A stretch of DNA of 64,000 nt from Roseiarcus sp963772555 (lineage in GTDB: Bacteria > Pseudomonadota > Alphaproteobacteria > Rhizobiales > Beijerinckiaceae): the NCBI GenBank assembly GCA_963772555.1, contig CAVYXQ010000012.1, forward strand, positions 1 to 64,000. Direction: 5' to 3'. A program made the translations under genes and the position numbers. Shown here in pieces: positions 52,639 through 62,050 of the stretch (position 1 is the stretch's first letter; each line of letters starts with the position of its first letter). Below the pieces are notes generated by a model. It was not told the origin of the DNA. It made no database searches and saw only the letters and a program-made list of their open reading frames with translations.

Positions 52639-53002
52639 ATCGCCCCTCCTCGAGCCCCGGTAGGCCGTGTCGCCGGCTTTGGCAAGAGCTCTGGCGACGC
52701 TGGGCGCAAAGGCGAGGGCGAAGGCCGCGTCTCTCGGACGACGCTCGCACCGTTCTCCCCGAAGGGAAATCAGGCCCGCCGAATGGCCACTCGCTCTCGC
52801 GCCTCGGAAGGTCGGCCGCTCGTGCCGGATCGCCGAGAATGAATGGCTCCGGCAATCGACGACAATTGCTTGCAGAAAATCAGAAGCGCACCTACAATTG
52901 CGTCATGCTTTCAGGCCTTCCGAATTTCGCCGTCGTCGCGCTCCCGTCAATGCGTGGAGCGCGATCGCCTGACCGGGGCGGGACGCCCAATTTTCGCTGT
53001 CG
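52639..53002. other. Gene-poor gap between the acyltransferase and the IS66 element
   Basis: No ORF with convincing coding character, RNA gene or strong terminator is seen here. The last 8 bp before the IS66 element (53003-53010, CCCACTCG) are the left target duplication. Confidence 0.5.
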
Positions 53003-53010
53003 CCCACTCG

Positions 53011-54754
53011 GTAACCGGGGCAAATTGCCGGGCGGGCTTGGGCTGGTTCAAGCAGGGGCTGGACTGACGAGGGTTGCGAGGTCTGGAATTTTTGGGCCTG
53101 GAAGTCCCAGTCGGTCGCCGATGAAGGCGTAGAACGACACTTTCAATTTCATGCAGGTTTTGGCCAGCCCGAGCATGACGTCGCGGGCGTCGCGGCCTTT
53201 GTCGGAGACGGTTCCGCCAGAGATTTTTCTCTTGGTGACGAAGGCGCGGATGTCGTTTTCCGAGGCATTGGTGTTGAGCGGGATTTCTGGCCGCTCGAGC
53301 ACGCGCAGCAACTCGTCCTTGTGGCGATGAAGGCGTTTGAGCAGGCTGTCGAGCGTGGCGTAGCCGGTTCGCGCGCGCTTGAAGATGCGGTCGAAGCGGG
53401 AGCGCAAGAACTCGGCCTGTTCGGGGTCCGGCGCGAGCTTGTAGTCTTTCAAGCAACGATAGAACCACCAGATCATCCGCTTGGCGACCTCGACGGCGTT
53501 GCGCTGCTTGTCGTTGGCGGGAATGAGCTTGTGAACAAGCCGCTCGGCGTGAACCCAGCACAGCGCGTGCACGCCGACGCGGAACTGGCCGGCGTCGTCG
53601 GAGACGATCACCGTGCCCTGCAGCAAGCCCTGATGATGGACTGCGCCCCACAGCGCCGCCTCGCTGGCGATCAAGACGGGATCCGGCAGGACCTTGATCG
53701 CGCCCAAAGCCAGCGCCTGCAAATGGCGCTCCCACTCGCCCGAGGAGGCGAAGATGCGCGCCTCATGCGCGATGAACTTGTCGATCACGATCTGCGACAG
53801 ATCGCGCCCTTTCATATAGTCGAGCGCGGCCTGGTTGATCACCCAGAGCGACGTTCCGCCGCAAAGCCGCGACAGAAACGCCAGACGCGATTTGGAGGGC
53901 CCCGTGCGAAACGCGGTGAAGTTGGAAGAGCCGATCTGCGTGGTGTAGCCGCTCTTGCCGGCGTGGCGCGCCCCCGTATCGTCGACCGTGACATAGGCGC
54001 CGCTCAGGCCGGCTTTCAGCACCGCCGCATCCTCGGCGCGAAACGTCTCCAGCTTGACTGTCAGCAGGCGAACCACCTGCCGCTTCGAAATCACCACGCC
54101 CATCCCATTGAGCAGCGCAACGATCCGCTCGCAGGTCATTTGTCCGGCAAAGTGCAGCGTCAAGACCAGGCGATTCAGGTTGGGGCCATAACCCCCGACA
54201 ATGCCGGAACCGAGATGGGCGACGACCGTCTCGCCGTCCGGCGTTTCCCACCGCTCACGCCGGTAGCGCGTCACCGTCGGCGTCAGGCTCAAGTCCTGAA
54301 CCACCACCTCTTCGTAGCCCTTGCGGCGCGAGCCCGCCGGCGCATTTGCCCTCACCACCACCGTCGCGCCAATCGTCAGCTTGTCGAGTTGGCTGCCGCG
54401 CCGCTGCGTCGAGCGCCCGCCTTTCTCGCCGCCCCCGGCCTGCGGCCCTTTCGCGTCCGTCGCCCTGTCCATGCCCGACGGCTTGACCGGCGGACGCGGC
54501 GGCAAATGCTTCAGCCGCGCAAGCTCGTCCTTGACCGCCTGATGCTCGACTTTCAGCTTGGCCAACGCGCCGACCAGCTTCTCGTTCTCCGCCCCAAGCC
54601 GCTTCACCTCATGGATTAGATCGCGCACCACGCCGAGCAGGTCGTCATGCGAAAGCCGATCAAGCGAATCAGGGATGCGCGCCGCCATCCCAAGCTTGAA
54701 TCACACTTTGTCGCCGCTGACTCCCCCCTCCGCCCGAGAATTTGCCCCGGTTAC
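53011..54754 (-). mobile_element. IS66 family insertion sequence (single-gene, ISBst12-like), complete
   Basis: 1744 bp. The ends are GTAACCGGGGCAAATT..CGGGCGG in inverted orientation (about 23 of 25 positions match). The 8-bp repeat CCCACTCG flanks it exactly (53003-53010 and 54755-54762), the size expected of IS66. Only the DDE transposase is encoded; tnpA and tnpB are absent. Confidence 0.95.
53048..54688 (-). CDS. IS66 family transposase
   Basis: 546 aa. An N-terminal coiled-coil (LIHEVKRLGAENEKLVGALA) is followed by a Pro-rich linker and a zinc-finger-like IS66 domain. The DDE core contains AYVTVDDTGARHAGKSG, VIVSDDAGQFRVGVHALCWV and IPLNTNASENDIRAFV, with the typical Cys-Trp-Val-His after the second Asp. 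The ORF is intact. Because the window also carries a matching MITE and a solo end, this transposase may mobilise those in trans. Confidence 0.94.
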   Translation of the reverse strand: MAARIPDSLDRLSHDDLLGVVRDLIHEVKRLGAENEKLVGALAKLKVEHQAVKDELARLKHLPPRPPVKPSGMDRATDAKGPQAGGGEKGGRSTQRRGSQLDKLTIGATVVVRANAPAGSRRKGYEEVVVQDLSLTPTVTRYRRERWETPDGETVVAHLGSGIVGGYGPNLNRLVLTLHFAGQMTCERIVALLNGMGVVISKRQVVRLLTVKLETFRAEDAAVLKAGLSGAYVTVDDTGARHAGKSGYTTQIGSSNFTAFRTGPSKSRLAFLSRLCGGTSLWVINQAALDYMKGRDLSQIVIDKFIAHEARIFASSGEWERHLQALALGAIKVLPDPVLIASEAALWGAVHHQGLLQGTVIVSDDAGQFRVGVHALCWVHAERLVHKLIPANDKQRNAVEVAKRMIWWFYRCLKDYKLAPDPEQAEFLRSRFDRIFKRARTGYATLDSLLKRLHRHKDELLRVLERPEIPLNTNASENDIRAFVTKRKISGGTVSDKGRDARDVMLGLAKTCMKLKVSFYAFIGDRLGLPGPKIPDLATLVSPAPA

Positions 54755-54917
54755 CCCACTCGCCCGCAACCCATTGATATCGCTTATTTCGGACGAAGGA
54801 ATCCAAGAGAATCCCAGAGAATTCAAGCAAGATTTCAAGGGTGAAGCGAGTGGAATCCTGCGGATTCCAAGAAAACCCAAGCCGAAGACCAACCCGGTCC
54901 CAAGGCTGAGACCGTCT

Positions 54918-56306
54918 TCATTCCGCGGCCCGCACCGGCCGCTCCGGCTGGGCAAGGCGTTCGGCCTTCAGGAGGTCGGCGACCATGAAGGCCATCTCGA
55001 TCGACTGCTCGGCGTTGAGGCGCGGATCGCAATAGGTGTGATAGCGGTCGCGCAGGTCCGTCTCGGAAATCGCCCGCGCCCCGCCGGTGCACTCGGTGAC
55101 GTTCTTGCCTGTCATCTCGAGATGGACGCCGCCGGCGTACGCGCCTTCGGCGCGGCAGACGGCAAAGAAGCTTCTCACCTCCTGGGCGATGCGCTCGGTC
55201 GGCCGCGTCTTGTAGCCCGTCGAAGTCTTGATCGTGTTGCCGTGCATCGGGTCGCAGACCCAGAGCGGCGTCCGGCCCTCCCGCTTCACCGCGCGCAAGA
55301 GCGGCGGCAGGGAAGCTTCGATCCGGTCGGCGCCGAAGCGGCAGATCAGCGTCAGCCGGCCGGGCTCGCCCTCCGGGTCGAGGATGCCGATCAGGCGGGC
55401 GAGCTCGTCGGGGCTGAGCGACGGCCCGCATTTGAGGCCGATCGGGTTCTTGACGCCGCGGCAATATTCGACGTGCGCGCCGCCGGGCTGACGGGTGCGG
55501 TCGCCGATCCAGACCAAGTGGCCGGAGGTGGCGTAATAGTCGCCCGAGGTCGAATCGAGCCGGGTCATCGCCTGCTCGTAACCCAGGAGGAGCGCCTCGT
55601 GCGAGGTGTAGAAGTCGGTCGCCCGCAGCTCCGGATGCGCCTCGGGGTCGAGGCCGATCGCCCGCATGAAGGCGAGCGTCTCGGTGATGCGGTCGGCGAC
55701 TTCCTGGTAGCGCTCCGACTGCGGGCTGTCCTTAACGAAGCCGAGCATCCAGCGATGGGCGTTCTCGAGATTGGCGTATCCGCCGGTGGCGAAGGCGCGC
55801 AGGAGGTTCAGCGTCGCGGCGGACTGCCGATAGGCCTCGAGCTGCCTGCGCGGCTCCGGCTCGCGCGCTTCCGCGGTGAACTCGATGTCGTTGACGATGT
55901 CGCCGCGATAGGCCGGCAGCGAGACGCCGTCGACCGTCTCCGTGTCGCTCGACCGCGGCTTGGCGAACTGGCCGGCGACACGGCCGACCTTGACGATCGG
56001 AGAGGCGGCGGCAAAAGTCATGACCACGGCCATCTGCAGAAAGACGCGGAAGAAGTCGCGGATGTTGTCGGCCGAATGCTCGGCGAAGCTCTCGGCGCAG
56101 TCGCCGCCCTGAAGCAGGAACGCCTCGCCCGCCGCGGCCCGGCCGAGCATGCGCTTGAGCTTCCGCGCTTCGCCGGCGAAGACGAGCGGCGGATAGCCGG
56201 CGAGCTGGCGCTCGGCCTCGCGCAGCGCCGCAGGGTCGCGATAGACAGGCGACTGCTCGACCGGCTTCGTCCGCCAGCTGTCGGGGGTCCAACGCGCGTT
56301 CGCCAT
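54918..56306 (-). CDS. Class II 3-deoxy-7-phosphoheptulonate synthase
   Basis: First enzyme of the shikimate pathway: PEP plus erythrose 4-phosphate to DAHP. 462 aa, plant/AroA-II type. Characteristic segments are FAGEARKLKRMLGRAAAGEA, LLQGGDCAESFAEH (metal Cys), GRVAGQFAKPRSSDTE, GLKCGPSLSPDELARLI, WVCDPMHGNTIKTSTGYKTR and VHLEMTGKNVTEC. Full length; the enzyme is not one of the three E. coli class I types. It diverges from an MFS gene. Confidence 0.96.
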   Translation of the reverse strand: MANARWTPDSWRTKPVEQSPVYRDPAALREAERQLAGYPPLVFAGEARKLKRMLGRAAAGEAFLLQGGDCAESFAEHSADNIRDFFRVFLQMAVVMTFAAASPIVKVGRVAGQFAKPRSSDTETVDGVSLPAYRGDIVNDIEFTAEAREPEPRRQLEAYRQSAATLNLLRAFATGGYANLENAHRWMLGFVKDSPQSERYQEVADRITETLAFMRAIGLDPEAHPELRATDFYTSHEALLLGYEQAMTRLDSTSGDYYATSGHLVWIGDRTRQPGGAHVEYCRGVKNPIGLKCGPSLSPDELARLIGILDPEGEPGRLTLICRFGADRIEASLPPLLRAVKREGRTPLWVCDPMHGNTIKTSTGYKTRPTERIAQEVRSFFAVCRAEGAYAGGVHLEMTGKNVTECTGGARAISETDLRDRYHTYCDPRLNAEQSIEMAFMVADLLKAERLAQPERPVRAAE

Positions 56307-56473
56307 TCGCTTGATCGCCTCAGCGCCTCCTGGGAAACCCGCCTTTTGACCGGAAAGGCGGCGCTATACAAGCCGAGGCGGCGCCGCATATGCCGATTTT
56401 CGACGCAAGCCCGCGTTAATTGCGTAAGCCCACGGAGCATTCCCCGTCGCGCGCCGGCCTCTGACATGCCACG

Positions 56474-57658
56474 ATGGGGGCCGAGAAGACACCCGCCTTG
56501 AACCCCCTCTCCTCGATCGCCGCCCTGCTCCTTTCGGTGCTGCTGCTGATTGGCGGCAACGCGCTGGTCGGCGTCACGACGCCCTTGCGCGCGCGCATCG
56601 AGGGCTTTCCCAACCTCACGGTCGGACTGCTGGGATCGGTCTATTTCGCCGGTATGCTGGCCGGGACCCTGGCCGCGCCCGTCATCATCCGACGCGGCGG
56701 TCACATCCGCGCCTTCGCCGCGTTCGTGGCGCTCGCCGTCGCCAGCGTCATCCTGATGCCGGTGTTCGTATCGCCGGCGGCGTGGCTCGTCTTCCGCGCG
56801 CTGATCGGCTTTGTCTTCGCCGGCCTCTATGCGGTCATCGAGGCCTGGATCAACGCCAAGGCGTCCAATGCCAATCGCGGCGCGCTTTATGCGCTCTATC
56901 AGATCGCCAACTTCAGCGCCTCCGCCACAGGCCAGATGGCGCTGCAGCCTTTGGGGCCGGGCGGCTTCGCGCCCTTCGCCGTCGCCGGCGCGCTCCTGGC
57001 CCTCGCCATCGTGCCGATGGCGATGACGAGCGTCGATCCGCCGGTTCAGCCGAAAAGCGTCCGGCCGAGGCTTCTCTGGCTAATCCGCGTAGCGCCGATC
57101 TCCTGTTTCGCCGTTCTCGCCGCCGGCGCCGCGAACGGCGCTTCGTTCGCCCTCGGTCCCGTGTTCGCGGTCGACGTCGGCATGTCTCCGGACAGAGCGC
57201 CGCTCTTCACTTCGGCGATCGTCGTGGGTTCGGCGCTCGGCGTCTTTCCGGCCGGCGTGCTCTCCGACCGGGTCGACCGGAGGCTCGTCATGGCCGCGGT
57301 CATGATCGCTGGAGCGGCCTGCGAAATCGTGCTCGCCCGGCAGACAGCGCCGGGCCTATGGCTCATCGGCCTCGGATTCCTGGTGGGCCTCACGACCTAT
57401 TCGCTCTATACGCTCGCCGTCTCGCTCGCCAACGACGGCGCGTCGCCGCACGACATGATCATCATATCGGTGGGCCTCCTGTTCATCTATTGCGTAGCGG
57501 CGGTCGCCGCGCCGACGATCGCCTCCGTGCTGATGAAAAGCTTCGGCCCGCGGGCCCTCTTCCTGCAGAACGCCTACGTGCACATGGCGGTGGCGGCGTT
57601 TGCCCTATGGAGCCGCTTGACGCAGCCGGGCAAACGGACTCAGTGGCTGGGAACTTGA
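56474..57658 (+). CDS. MFS transporter (YcaD-like)
   Basis: 394-aa major facilitator with about 12 TM helices. The first loop has FPNLTVGLLGSVYFAGMLAG, TM2-3 has IIRRGGHIRAFAAFVALAVA, and TM4 has FRALIGFVFAGLYAVIEAWI with NAKASNANRG after it; these match the YcaD/MFS_1-like group of putative exporters. The substrate is unknown. It diverges from the DAHP synthase gene. Confidence 0.88.
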   Translation: MGAEKTPALNPLSSIAALLLSVLLLIGGNALVGVTTPLRARIEGFPNLTVGLLGSVYFAGMLAGTLAAPVIIRRGGHIRAFAAFVALAVASVILMPVFVSPAAWLVFRALIGFVFAGLYAVIEAWINAKASNANRGALYALYQIANFSASATGQMALQPLGPGGFAPFAVAGALLALAIVPMAMTSVDPPVQPKSVRPRLLWLIRVAPISCFAVLAAGAANGASFALGPVFAVDVGMSPDRAPLFTSAIVVGSALGVFPAGVLSDRVDRRLVMAAVMIAGAACEIVLARQTAPGLWLIGLGFLVGLTTYSLYTLAVSLANDGASPHDMIIISVGLLFIYCVAAVAAPTIASVLMKSFGPRALFLQNAYVHMAVAAFALWSRLTQPGKRTQWLGT

Positions 57659-57679
57659 GGCTCCTGCAGACCGGCGAGC

Positions 57680-58882
57680 TCACATCAGTTCCGCGGTGAA
57701 CTTCTGGATCTTCCTGCAGGCCTCTTCGAGCTGCTTTAGCGAGGTCGCATAGGAGACCCGGAAGTTCGGACCCTGGCCGAAGGCGCTGCCCTGCACGGCG
57801 GCGACCCCTTCCTGCTCGAGAAGCTCGGAGACGAAATCCACGTCCGTCTCGATCACCTTGCCGGAGGCTGTCCGCTTGCCGATCGCGCCGGCGACCGACG
57901 GATAGACGTAGAACGCGCCCTCCGGTTTCGGGCACCGGATGTGCTTCGCCTGGTTCAGCATCGAGACGACGAGGTCGCGGCGCTCCTCGAAGGCTTTTCG
58001 GCGGACCGGGATGAAATCCTGCGGGCCGTTCAGCGCCTCGACCGAGGCCCATTGGGCGATCGTGCAGGCCCCCGAAGTCTGCTGCCCCTGCACCATGTCC
58101 ATGGCCTTGATGAGTTCCGCCGGCCCGGCCGCGTAGCCGATCCGCCAGCCGGTCATGGCGTAGGCCTTCGACACCCCGTTCATGGTGAGCGTGCGCGACT
58201 TGAGCGCAGGCTCGATCTGGACGGGCGTCGTGAAGACGAAGTCGCCGTAGACGAGGTGCTCGTACATGTCGTCGGTCAGCACCCAGACGTGCGGGTGTCG
58301 CATCAGGACGTCGGTCAGCGCCCTGAGCTCCTCGCGCGTATAGGCCGCGCCGGTCGGGTTCGACGGCGAATTGAGGACGACCCATTTGGTTCGTGACGTT
58401 ATCGCGCGCTCGAGGTCTTCGGGTTGCAGTTTGAATCCCTTTTCGAGCCTCGTCGGCACAATGACCGGCTCGCCCCAGTTGATCGCCACCATTTCGGGAT
58501 AGCTGACCCAGAACGGCGCGGGGATGATGACCTCGTCGCCCTTGTTCATCGTGACCAGGAAGGCGTTGTAGAGGATCTGCTTGCCGCCGGTGGCGACGAT
58601 CGTGTCCGACGGCTTGTAGTCGAGCCCGTTCTCGCGGCTGAACTTGGCCGCGATCGCCTCGCGCAAAGGCGGGATGCCGAGCACCGGCGGGTACTTGGTC
58701 TCGCCGCGCTTGATCGCCTCGATCGCCGCCTGCTTGATATTGTCCGGCGTGTCGAAGTCCGGCTCGCCGACCGACAGCGAAATGACGTCCCGCCCCTTGA
58801 CTTTGAGGTCGCGCGCCTTCTGCGTCACCACCATGGTGGCGGAGGGCTTCACACGTGAGAGGACGTCGGCGAGGAAAGCCAT
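57680..58882 (-). CDS. Aspartate aminotransferase (class I, subgroup I-beta/gamma)
   Basis: PLP-dependent transaminase of 400 aa interconverting aspartate/2-oxoglutarate and oxaloacetate/glutamate. Segments: ISLSVGEPDFDTPDNIKQAA, ATGGKQILYNAFLV, LNSPSNPTGAAYTREEL (PLP Asn), MNGVSKAYAMTGWRIGYAAG with the Schiff-base Lys, and a terminal NFRVSYATSLKQLEEACRKI with the carboxylate Arg. The sequence follows the Rhizobiales AatA pattern; some members also accept prephenate. Confidence 0.92.
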   Translation of the reverse strand: MAFLADVLSRVKPSATMVVTQKARDLKVKGRDVISLSVGEPDFDTPDNIKQAAIEAIKRGETKYPPVLGIPPLREAIAAKFSRENGLDYKPSDTIVATGGKQILYNAFLVTMNKGDEVIIPAPFWVSYPEMVAINWGEPVIVPTRLEKGFKLQPEDLERAITSRTKWVVLNSPSNPTGAAYTREELRALTDVLMRHPHVWVLTDDMYEHLVYGDFVFTTPVQIEPALKSRTLTMNGVSKAYAMTGWRIGYAAGPAELIKAMDMVQGQQTSGACTIAQWASVEALNGPQDFIPVRRKAFEERRDLVVSMLNQAKHIRCPKPEGAFYVYPSVAGAIGKRTASGKVIETDVDFVSELLEQEGVAAVQGSAFGQGPNFRVSYATSLKQLEEACRKIQKFTAELM

Positions 58883-58979
58883 CGAGGCTCGTTCCTTTTC
58901 TCAGACTGAAGGAAATGCGGCCGCAGAATAGAGAGGCGCGCCCTCTGCAGCAACCTGTTTGGGCCGGAACTTGGGCCGG

Positions 58980-59981
58980 CTAGCCGAAATCGACGTCGTC
59001 GATAGCCCATCGTCTCACGAGATGATGGGCTATCGCCATCGGGATCGGCGCGGTGAGGCCGGCGGGGTGGCGGCGCTCGATGAGGGCTAGCGTTTCGGCG
59101 CGGGAAAACCAGCGCGCGTCCTCGAGTTCGACGCGGTCGAGCGCCACCGCCCGATCCAGGGCCTCGGCAAAGCAGCCGATCATCAGCGAGGAGGGGAACG
59201 GCCAGGGCTGCGAAGCGAAATAGCGCACTCTGCCGCAGGCGACGCCGGCCTCTTCGGCGATTTCGCGGCGGACGGCGATCTCGACGGTCTCGCCCGGCTC
59301 CAGGAAGCCAGCCAGCGCTGAATACATGCCCTTCGGGAACCGCGGCTGGCGCCCGAGCAGACAGGAGTCGCCGTTGACCGCCAGCATGATGACGACCGGA
59401 TCGGTGCGCGGGAAATGACGCATCTTGCAGGCTGTGCACTCGAGCCGCCAGCCCGCCGCGGCGACTGCGTTGCGTTGTCCGCAATTCGAGCAGAAGCGGC
59501 GCCGCGCATGCCAGTGCATCAGCGCTTTGGCGGAAGCGAGCATCGTCGCTTCGTCCGACGGCACGAGGCCGCCCGCGGCGATCGACCGGAGGTCGACGAG
59601 TTTGAGATCTTCGCGGCCTGGAACGACGAGGATCCTGCGGTCGAGGAAGCCGTCGCTCGTGTTCGATTGCTCGACGACCGCCTCGTCGCCGAGAAGCGCG
59701 GTGAAGACGGCCGCGCCATCGGGCTTGATCCCGAGCAGCGCCTCGATGCGCGCCCCGCCGAGCGCCTCGATCTCGGCCATCGGCAGAAGCGGGTCGAGGC
59801 GTGCGCCGCGGTCCAGCAGCACCGGCATGTCGCGCGCGATGAGGATGGCTCTCGTGTCGGGGCGCGTCCTGAGCTCAGCAACTTCCTCAGCGTTTTCGCG
59901 CCGGTAGGAGGCGCGGTCGAGCGGATCGGCCACGAAGGCCAATCCCTCGAGCAGAATGGGCGCCGCCGGTGGGCGGCTCAA
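58980..59981 (-). CDS. nudC: NAD+ diphosphatase (NudC)
   Basis: Nudix hydrolase cleaving NAD(H) to NMN(H) and AMP, and removing NAD caps from RNA. About 333 aa: an N-terminal NUDIX-like domain, a four-Cys zinc ribbon (FCSNCGQRNA and LECTACKMRHFPRTDPV), the Nudix box GFLEPGETVEIAVRREIAEE followed by AGV, and the NudC-specific SQPWPFPSSLMIG. The start appears to be TTG 59981, overlapping the stop of the upstream LprI-like gene as TTGA. Confidence 0.93.
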   Translation of the reverse strand: MSRPPAAPILLEGLAFVADPLDRASYRRENAEEVAELRTRPDTRAILIARDMPVLLDRGARLDPLLPMAEIEALGGARIEALLGIKPDGAAVFTALLGDEAVVEQSNTSDGFLDRRILVVPGREDLKLVDLRSIAAGGLVPSDEATMLASAKALMHWHARRRFCSNCGQRNAVAAAGWRLECTACKMRHFPRTDPVVIMLAVNGDSCLLGRQPRFPKGMYSALAGFLEPGETVEIAVRREIAEEAGVACGRVRYFASQPWPFPSSLMIGCFAEALDRAVALDRVELEDARWFSRAETLALIERRHPAGLTAPIPMAIAHHLVRRWAIDDVDFG

Positions 59982-60400
59982 GGATAACGCGCCTTGAGGC
60001 TGGCGACGCGCTCCGCGTCGTCGTCGATGATGCACCTGAGCCGCGGATCGCCGTCCTTGGACGCCATGCCCGCCTCGAACGGCGCGACGTCCTGGCACTC
60101 GAGATCGCGCCAGTTCACCCATTGGGTCTCCGCCTCATTCAGCGCCCGGCGCCAGCGCGTCTTCTGCGACGAGAGCAGGCCCTGCCGGGCCTCGATCGAC
60201 TTGGTCGCGGCTTCCATCGTCGCTGCAAGCTCCCGTTCGGCGCGTTCCGCGCCGCCGCGCAGACACTCTGCGAGATCGCGGCCGCCGATCTTCCTCGCGT
60301 CGCAGGCGGCGTCCGAGGCACGCGCCTCCTCGGCGAACGCCCGCCCCGCGGCTCCGAGGACGGAGAGGACCAGCGCGACGGCCAAAACAACAATGCGCAT
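59978..60400 (-). CDS. Secreted LprI N-terminal-like (DUF1311) protein
   Basis: 140 aa. The signal peptide is IVVLAVALVLSVLGAAGRAFA. The mature part resembles the lysozyme-inhibitor LprI N-terminal domain, with Cys residues in DAACDARKIGGRDLAECL, a helical ERELAATMEAATKSIEARQG, and WVNWRDLECQDVAPFEAG. Such proteins bind or inhibit lysozymes or act in the envelope; no specific partner is known. ATG 60400 is the only start that yields a signal peptide. It is coupled to nudC downstream. Confidence 0.8.
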   Translation of the reverse strand: MRIVVLAVALVLSVLGAAGRAFAEEARASDAACDARKIGGRDLAECLRGGAERAERELAATMEAATKSIEARQGLLSSQKTRWRRALNEAETQWVNWRDLECQDVAPFEAGMASKDGDPRLRCIIDDDAERVASLKARYP

Positions 60401-60426
60401 GCTCAAGTCTCTCACCCGCCGCTCTA

Positions 60427-61653
60427 TCAGGCGCTCGCGTTCGCCGAAGCCGGTCGGCCCAGAAAGTCCTCGATCCGATCGAGCGCGCGTTCGATGTTCT
60501 CGAGTGAGTTGGCGTAGGACAGTCGCAGATAGCCTTCGCCGTAAACGCCGAAATCCGGACCGCCGATGGCGGCGACCCCGGCTTCCTCGAGCAACGCGGA
60601 GGCAAGCGGCTTCGCCTTCCAGCCGGTCCTGGAGATGTTGGGAAAGGCGTAGAATGCGCCCTTCGGCGTGACGGCGCTCACGCCCGGAAGCCGGTTCAGG
60701 CCGGCGACGACCGCCTTGCGCCGGCGGTCGAACTCGGCCCGCATCGCCGTGACCGAATCCTGCGGGCCGGCGAGCGCAGCAAGGCCGGCGAACTGCGCTG
60801 CGGAATTGACGCAGGAATAAGAATTGACGGCGAGCTTGCGCGCGGCGTCGCGCCACGGCTTTGGCCATACGGAATAGCCGAGCCGCCAGCCCGTCATCGC
60901 GTAGGTCTTCGACCAGCCGTCGAGCAGGATCAGTCGATCGCGGATTTCAGGATAGACCAGCAGCGAGCGGTGATCGAGGCCGTCATAGGTGAGTTGCCCG
61001 TAGATCTCATCCGAGAGGATCGCCGCATTCGGCCACTGCGCGAGGCCTGCAACCAATTTATCGATTTCGGCCGGCGGCGTGACGCCTCCGGTCGGATTGG
61101 CGGGTGAATTTAGGATGACGAGCCGCGTCTTCGGCGTCATCAGCGCCAGTGTCTCCTCGGCCGAGAAGGCAAAGCCGTTCGTCTCCCGCATCGGCGCGGG
61201 GACCGGGTTTGCGCCGGAAAATACGATCATGGAGCGGTAGATCGGGAAGCCAGGATCCGGATAGACGATGTCGGCGCCCGCTTCGCCGAACGCCAGGATC
61301 GCCATGAACATCGTGACCTTGCCGCCCGGCACAATGAGGACAAGGTCCGGCGACACTTCGACGCCCAATCGGCGATTGATGTCCGCCGCCACAGCCTCCC
61401 GCAAAGGCGCGATCCCGGTCGCGTCGGTATAGCCGTGCTCGCCGTCGCGCAGCGCCTTGACCGCGGCCTCCACAATATGCGGCGGCGTTTTGAAATCGGG
61501 CTGGCCTATGCCGAGATTGACAATGTCGCGACCCCGCCGTTGCAGGTCGGCGGCTCTCGCCAGCACCGCGAAGGCGTTCTCTTCGCCCATGCGCGCGAAG
61601 GTGGGATTGACTGCGATCAAGGGAGACTCCACCGGACGGGCCTCTTTTGGCAA
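60427..61653 (-). CDS. Pyridoxal phosphate-dependent aminotransferase (class I/II)
   Basis: 408 aa. Characteristic parts: VNLGIGQPDFKTPPHIVEAA, LIVPGGKVTMFMAILAFGEA, LNSPANPTGGVTPPAEIDKL, ILLDGWSKTYAMTGWRLGYS with the PLP Lys, and EGYLRLSYANSLENIERALD with the terminal Arg. It is a separate branch from the AatA-like gene at 57680; the overall pattern is like aspartate or aromatic transaminases. Its upstream region (about 61654-61890) holds no gene. Confidence 0.9.
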   Translation of the reverse strand: MPKEARPVESPLIAVNPTFARMGEENAFAVLARAADLQRRGRDIVNLGIGQPDFKTPPHIVEAAVKALRDGEHGYTDATGIAPLREAVAADINRRLGVEVSPDLVLIVPGGKVTMFMAILAFGEAGADIVYPDPGFPIYRSMIVFSGANPVPAPMRETNGFAFSAEETLALMTPKTRLVILNSPANPTGGVTPPAEIDKLVAGLAQWPNAAILSDEIYGQLTYDGLDHRSLLVYPEIRDRLILLDGWSKTYAMTGWRLGYSVWPKPWRDAARKLAVNSYSCVNSAAQFAGLAALAGPQDSVTAMRAEFDRRRKAVVAGLNRLPGVSAVTPKGAFYAFPNISRTGWKAKPLASALLEEAGVAAIGGPDFGVYGEGYLRLSYANSLENIERALDRIEDFLGRPASANASA

Positions 61654-61890
61654 AGGCGTCGTCCGGGAGCAAGCAAAACCGGGACGGCGACCAGAGCGCG
61701 GCCTTCATCACGGTCTCGGCGCGATGAGCCGCTGGAGCCGCGGATCCAATCCCTTTCAATCCCTTCAAACTCTGTGCGGCGTCGCTTCGAGCGGGTCGCC
61801 GTCGCGGTCCGGCAATGCAGATCTTATGGCTTTGCAGCTGCGCGTCTGCTCAACGAATCAACCGTGATTTGTTCAGAATTTGTGGGTTTG

Positions 61891-61923
61891 GGGTTAACCC
61901 TAACTTCGGTTTTACGAAAACCG
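61891..61923. promoter_or_regulatory. Two palindromes upstream of luxI, candidate LuxR-type operators
   Basis: GGGTTAACCC (61891-61900) and CGGTTTT-ACG-AAAACCG (61907-61923), about 130-160 bp before the luxI ATG in an AT-rich region. Their position suits an operator for the adjacent LuxR, but neither matches the classical lux box well. Confidence 0.4.
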
Positions 61924-62050
61924 CGACGCTAACGAAATTGACGTTTTTCTGATTCCGATAATAATGGAACAAAACAGGAACACAAAGCCGGCGCGACCGC
62001 TTCGCGCCGACAGCCATCAAATCTCAAGCAGGCGCTGGAGGCCAATCGAC